In this document: one piece after another, positions 6,685 to 8,771 of the stretch
Numbering within the stretch: the stretch's first letter is position 1
How the letters are laid out: every line of letters begins with the position of its first letter
From: Muribaculaceae bacterium
GTDB lineage: Bacteria > Bacteroidota > Bacteroidia > Bacteroidales > Muribaculaceae
Reading direction: 5' to 3'
NCBI GenBank assembly: GCA_016302215.1
Contig: JAEDNZ010000074.1
Location: 1-8,771 of the forward strand
DNA: 8,771 nucleotides
Position numbers and translations under genes: made by a program
The notes under the pieces: model-generated
The model's input: the letters and a program-made list of their open reading frames with translations, nothing else
Told to the model about the DNA's origin: nothing
The model's database searches: none

Positions 6685-7570
6685 ATTTCTTGTCTTGCGG
6701 AGCAAAGAGAGCGTTGACCTTAGCGGCGTTAGCGCCTAATGCTATGGCCTTGCGTGCGTCATCGTGGGCCTCATCGAGCCTGAAACGGTCGCGGTTGAGC
6801 CAAGCGCGGTAGTAATACAGCTCGGGGTCATAGGCATAGCGCTTGAGGCCGTCGGCTATTGTCTCCGAAGCCTCGGAGAGACGTCCCAAGGCGAGATAGC
6901 AGCCGGCGAGTCCGGCATAAAACTCCGGGTCGGGGCTGTCTTTGACAAGCTTTTTGAAATAAGGTATGGCTTCGAGATTGCGCTGCGTCATGGCGTAAAG
7001 TGAGCTGAGGGCCACGGCGGTGTGTCGGCTGTCGGGTGCTACGGATTTTAGCACGGCGAAGTCAGCTTCGGCGATGTCGAGGCGCGAGGAGTACAGAGCC
7101 ATGATGCCGTGGTAGTAACGGGCGGTGGCGTTGAGCGAGTCGGTGTCGATGACGCCGGCAAAAGCATTGAATGCCTCATTGTCGCGGCCCATCTTGGCTA
7201 AGAGCAGCGCACGGTTGTTGCGCACGGTGGTCATGTTAGGTGCTTGCCTGAGTGTCTCGTCGTAGGTGATAAGCGCCAGCGTGTCTTGGTCCATGTAGCT
7301 ATATACCATGGCGAGGTTTGACATCAGCAGTATGTTGGAGGGATTGTCAGGCTCCAGGTCAATAGCTCGCTTGATGCACGCTACCGCAGCCTCATAATTG
7401 TTGGCGGAGATAGCCTTTTCGGCCTCGCCTACGAGGTCCATATAGTCATTGTCAGAAGGCTGCTTGGGCGGCGCCGTGGTGCCGGGAATGTCAAAAGCGG
7501 CCATAGATACAGCCGCGGCAGCAATGATGGCAAATAAAGCCGAGCGGCGCAAGGACAGGAGGCGTTTCAT
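6683..7570 (-). CDS. Exported tetratricopeptide-repeat protein
   Basis: The 295-residue product starts with a Sec-type signal peptide (MKRLLSLRRSALFAIIAAAAVSMAAF, shown in parts: positive n-region, then an Ala-rich core). There is no lipobox cysteine, so a soluble periplasmic protein is likely. From about residue 44 to the end it consists of helical TPR units, roughly six or seven, recognisable by NYEAAVACIKRAIDLEPDN, then GRDNEAFNAFAGVI, and GRLSEASETIADGLKRY. TPRs are protein-binding scaffolds and no enzymatic motif is visible. An upstream in-frame ATG at 7606 would add 12 residues ahead of the signal peptide. I prefer 7570 because it restores a normal signal sequence and gives an ATGA overlap with the stop of the upstream regulator gene, suggesting translational coupling. 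The specific function is unknown; a partner of the regulator is my inference. Confidence 0.85.
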   Translation of the reverse strand: MKRLLSLRRSALFAIIAAAAVSMAAFDIPGTTAPPKQPSDNDYMDLVGEAEKAISANNYEAAVACIKRAIDLEPDNPSNILLMSNLAMVYSYMDQDTLALITYDETLRQAPNMTTVRNNRALLLAKMGRDNEAFNAFAGVIDTDSLNATARYYHGIMALYSSRLDIAEADFAVLKSVAPDSRHTAVALSSLYAMTQRNLEAIPYFKKLVKDSPDPEFYAGLAGCYLALGRLSEASETIADGLKRYAYDPELYYYRAWLNRDRFRLDEAHDDARKAIALGANAAKVNALFAPQDKK

Positions 7571-8771
7571 TCTACGTTGACTGATGATATGGTCATGATG
7601 TCGCACTCAAAGGTGTCGCGGTTGATGGCGCGGGCTTTGAGGCGGTTGCGGTAAGAGTAGATGGTGTTGAGCGAGTAGTTGAGCACCTGAGCAATGCGGG
7701 CGCTGTCTTCGATGCCGAGGCGCATGAAGGCGAGGATGCGCAGGTCGGTGTTGAGGCGCTCGCCCTCGCGCAAGGTGATTTGAGCGTCGGGGCGCAGCAG
7801 GGAGTTGACGCCCTCCACAAATGCGGGGTAAATGTGCAGGAAGGCATTGTCAAACACTTCGTAGAACTCGGCGCTCTGCTCTTCGACAAATTTTCCCGAC
7901 TTGGTGAGGCGGTAAAGGTCATCTACCTTTCCGGAGGCAATCTTACGCTCGGCTATTTTGCAGAATTGGTTGAGCTTGTCCATGTATATGGAACAGAGGC
8001 TTAGGAACTGGCTGATATACACCTCTTTGACGTGGTTGGCGTCGCGGAGACGACGCTGGAGGGCGTGCTGGCGTGTGTTCTCGCGGCGTAATATTATCAG
8101 CGAGCAGAGCAGGCCGGCGAGTAGCAGCGCCATAAGTCCGATGATGATATAGATGGTGTTGCGTCGGCGCTCCATATTGGCGGCGTTAGCGCGCTCGATG
8201 ATAGGGAGGGCACGCGAGGTCTCAACCATGCGCAGGGGTGCACCGCACTCCACGGCGTTGGTCAGGGCGGTGGATAGATATACGTAAGCGCGGTCAATGT
8301 CGTTGCGCTCATAGAGTCTCTGTCCCAGCTCTTGCAGCGATGCCACCTCACGGGTAGCGGCGAGCGCATCGCTAATAGCCGATTGCGTGAGGTAATAGAG
8401 ATAGGCGTGCTTGTCGCCGGCGTCTTTGGCGATAGCCGAGAGGTGGTGAGTGGCGCGAGCGCGCAGGTTGCTGTTGCTTGGCTCATGCTCAGCCACTTCG
8501 ATGAGCAGAGGCTCGGCCTTGGTGTTGTCGCCGAGGAGGAAATAGTACTCGCCGAGGTTGAAGCGATAGCTCTCGGAGTCGTGCGGCAACACATCGAGCA
8601 GCTTCTGCTGTAGCTTGATGGCTTTGTCGCGGTAACGTGCCGATACTTTGGGATATGAAGAGAAGAAAGCGGCGAGGTAGCTGTACATCTGACGACCGCT
8701 GTCATAGTATAGCGGAAGCGTGGCGTTAGACACTTCGTTGGGGTCGATAGAGTCGTAGGCGTTGATAGCGG
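7567..8771 (-). CDS. DUF6377-type membrane-anchored regulator with TPR sensor region (5' end beyond window)
   Basis: The reading frame is open from the right edge to the stop at 7567-7569 (400 residues visible). The GTG at 8733 is not the start, since in-frame coding sequence (INAYDSIDPNE) precedes it. The N-terminal half is a chain of TPR-like helices (QMYSYLAAFF, FNLGEYYFLLGDNTKAEPLL). A single transmembrane helix follows at about visible residues 204-230 (TIYIIIGLMALLLAGLLCSL), flanked by arginines. Next come a coiled-coil-like segment (ENTRQHALQRRLRDANHVKE) and the DUF6377 region (YISQFLSLCSIYMDKL, FYEVFDNAFLHIYPAFVEG). The end is a LuxR-like helix-turn-helix (LGIEDSARIAQVLNYSLNTIYSYRNRLKARA). 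The architecture suggests a one-component transcription factor with a periplasmic sensor and a cytoplasmic DNA-binding tail; signal and targets are unknown. It overlaps the downstream TPR gene by 4 nt. The missing N-terminus should carry a signal peptide. Confidence 0.88.
   Translation of the reverse strand, partial: AINAYDSIDPNEVSNATLPLYYDSGRQMYSYLAAFFSSYPKVSARYRDKAIKLQQKLLDVLPHDSESYRFNLGEYYFLLGDNTKAEPLLIEVAEHEPSNSNLRARATHHLSAIAKDAGDKHAYLYYLTQSAISDALAATREVASLQELGQRLYERNDIDRAYVYLSTALTNAVECGAPLRMVETSRALPIIERANAANMERRRNTIYIIIGLMALLLAGLLCSLIILRRENTRQHALQRRLRDANHVKEVYISQFLSLCSIYMDKLNQFCKIAERKIASGKVDDLYRLTKSGKFVEEQSAEFYEVFDNAFLHIYPAFVEGVNSLLRPDAQITLREGERLNTDLRILAFMRLGIEDSARIAQVLNYSLNTIYSYRNRLKARAINRDTFECDIMTISSVNVE

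Noticed and set aside
8262..8705. 147-codon minus-strand frame rich in Ser and Thr within the DUF6377 gene
   Set aside because: It is a +1 shadow of the regulator's frame with low-complexity composition.
1..8771. Possible defence island, prophage or CRISPR content
   Set aside because: No nuclease-helicase sets, integrase, transposase, phage structural genes or spaced repeats are visible. RNase HI here is the ordinary cellular type.

Overview
The window looks like a chromosomal segment of a GC-rich Bacteroidales bacterium, possibly Muribaculaceae (a guess). Three things point there. The only clear promoters are of the Bacteroidetes type (TTTG, a spacer of about 20 nt, then TAnnTTTG). Shine-Dalgarno sequences are largely absent. 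Several proteins have Bacteroidetes-style forms: the viroplasmin-type RNase HI, GpsA with its GGGSWATALA loop, a DUF6377 regulator, and a Bacteroidetes-lineage alanine dehydrogenase-like protein. I see no mobile elements, tRNA or rRNA genes, CRISPR arrays or prophage genes.

Layout. Positions 1-921 (minus) hold an RluA-family pseudouridine synthase whose last codons lie beyond the left edge. A 154-nt divergent intergenic region (922-1075) carries back-to-back promoters. From 1076 a plus-strand block runs lysS, gpsA, mscL, a terminator-like hairpin, aroK, an alanine dehydrogenase-like gene and rnhA, ending at 6637. A 45-nt convergent gap follows. A minus-strand operon then occupies the rest: a membrane-bound DUF6377 regulator, upstream and cut by the right edge, and a periplasmic TPR protein that overlaps it by ATGA.

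How the genes fit together. Most of the plus-strand block is housekeeping: lysyl-tRNA charging, glycerol-3-phosphate for phospholipids, osmotic safety valve, shikimate pathway, and RNA:DNA hybrid removal. lysS/gpsA (4-nt gap) and aroK/ald-like (1-nt overlap) are tightly spaced pairs. The minus-strand pair looks like a one-component membrane signalling unit: a TPR sensor region, one membrane helix and a cytoplasmic helix-turn-helix, made together with an exported TPR protein.

The most unusual items are the alanine dehydrogenase-like protein, which lacks the catalytic Lys, His and Asp and the glycine-rich NAD motif of true alanine dehydrogenases, and the DUF6377/TPR pair. I did not find a clearly new multi-gene defence or mobile system.
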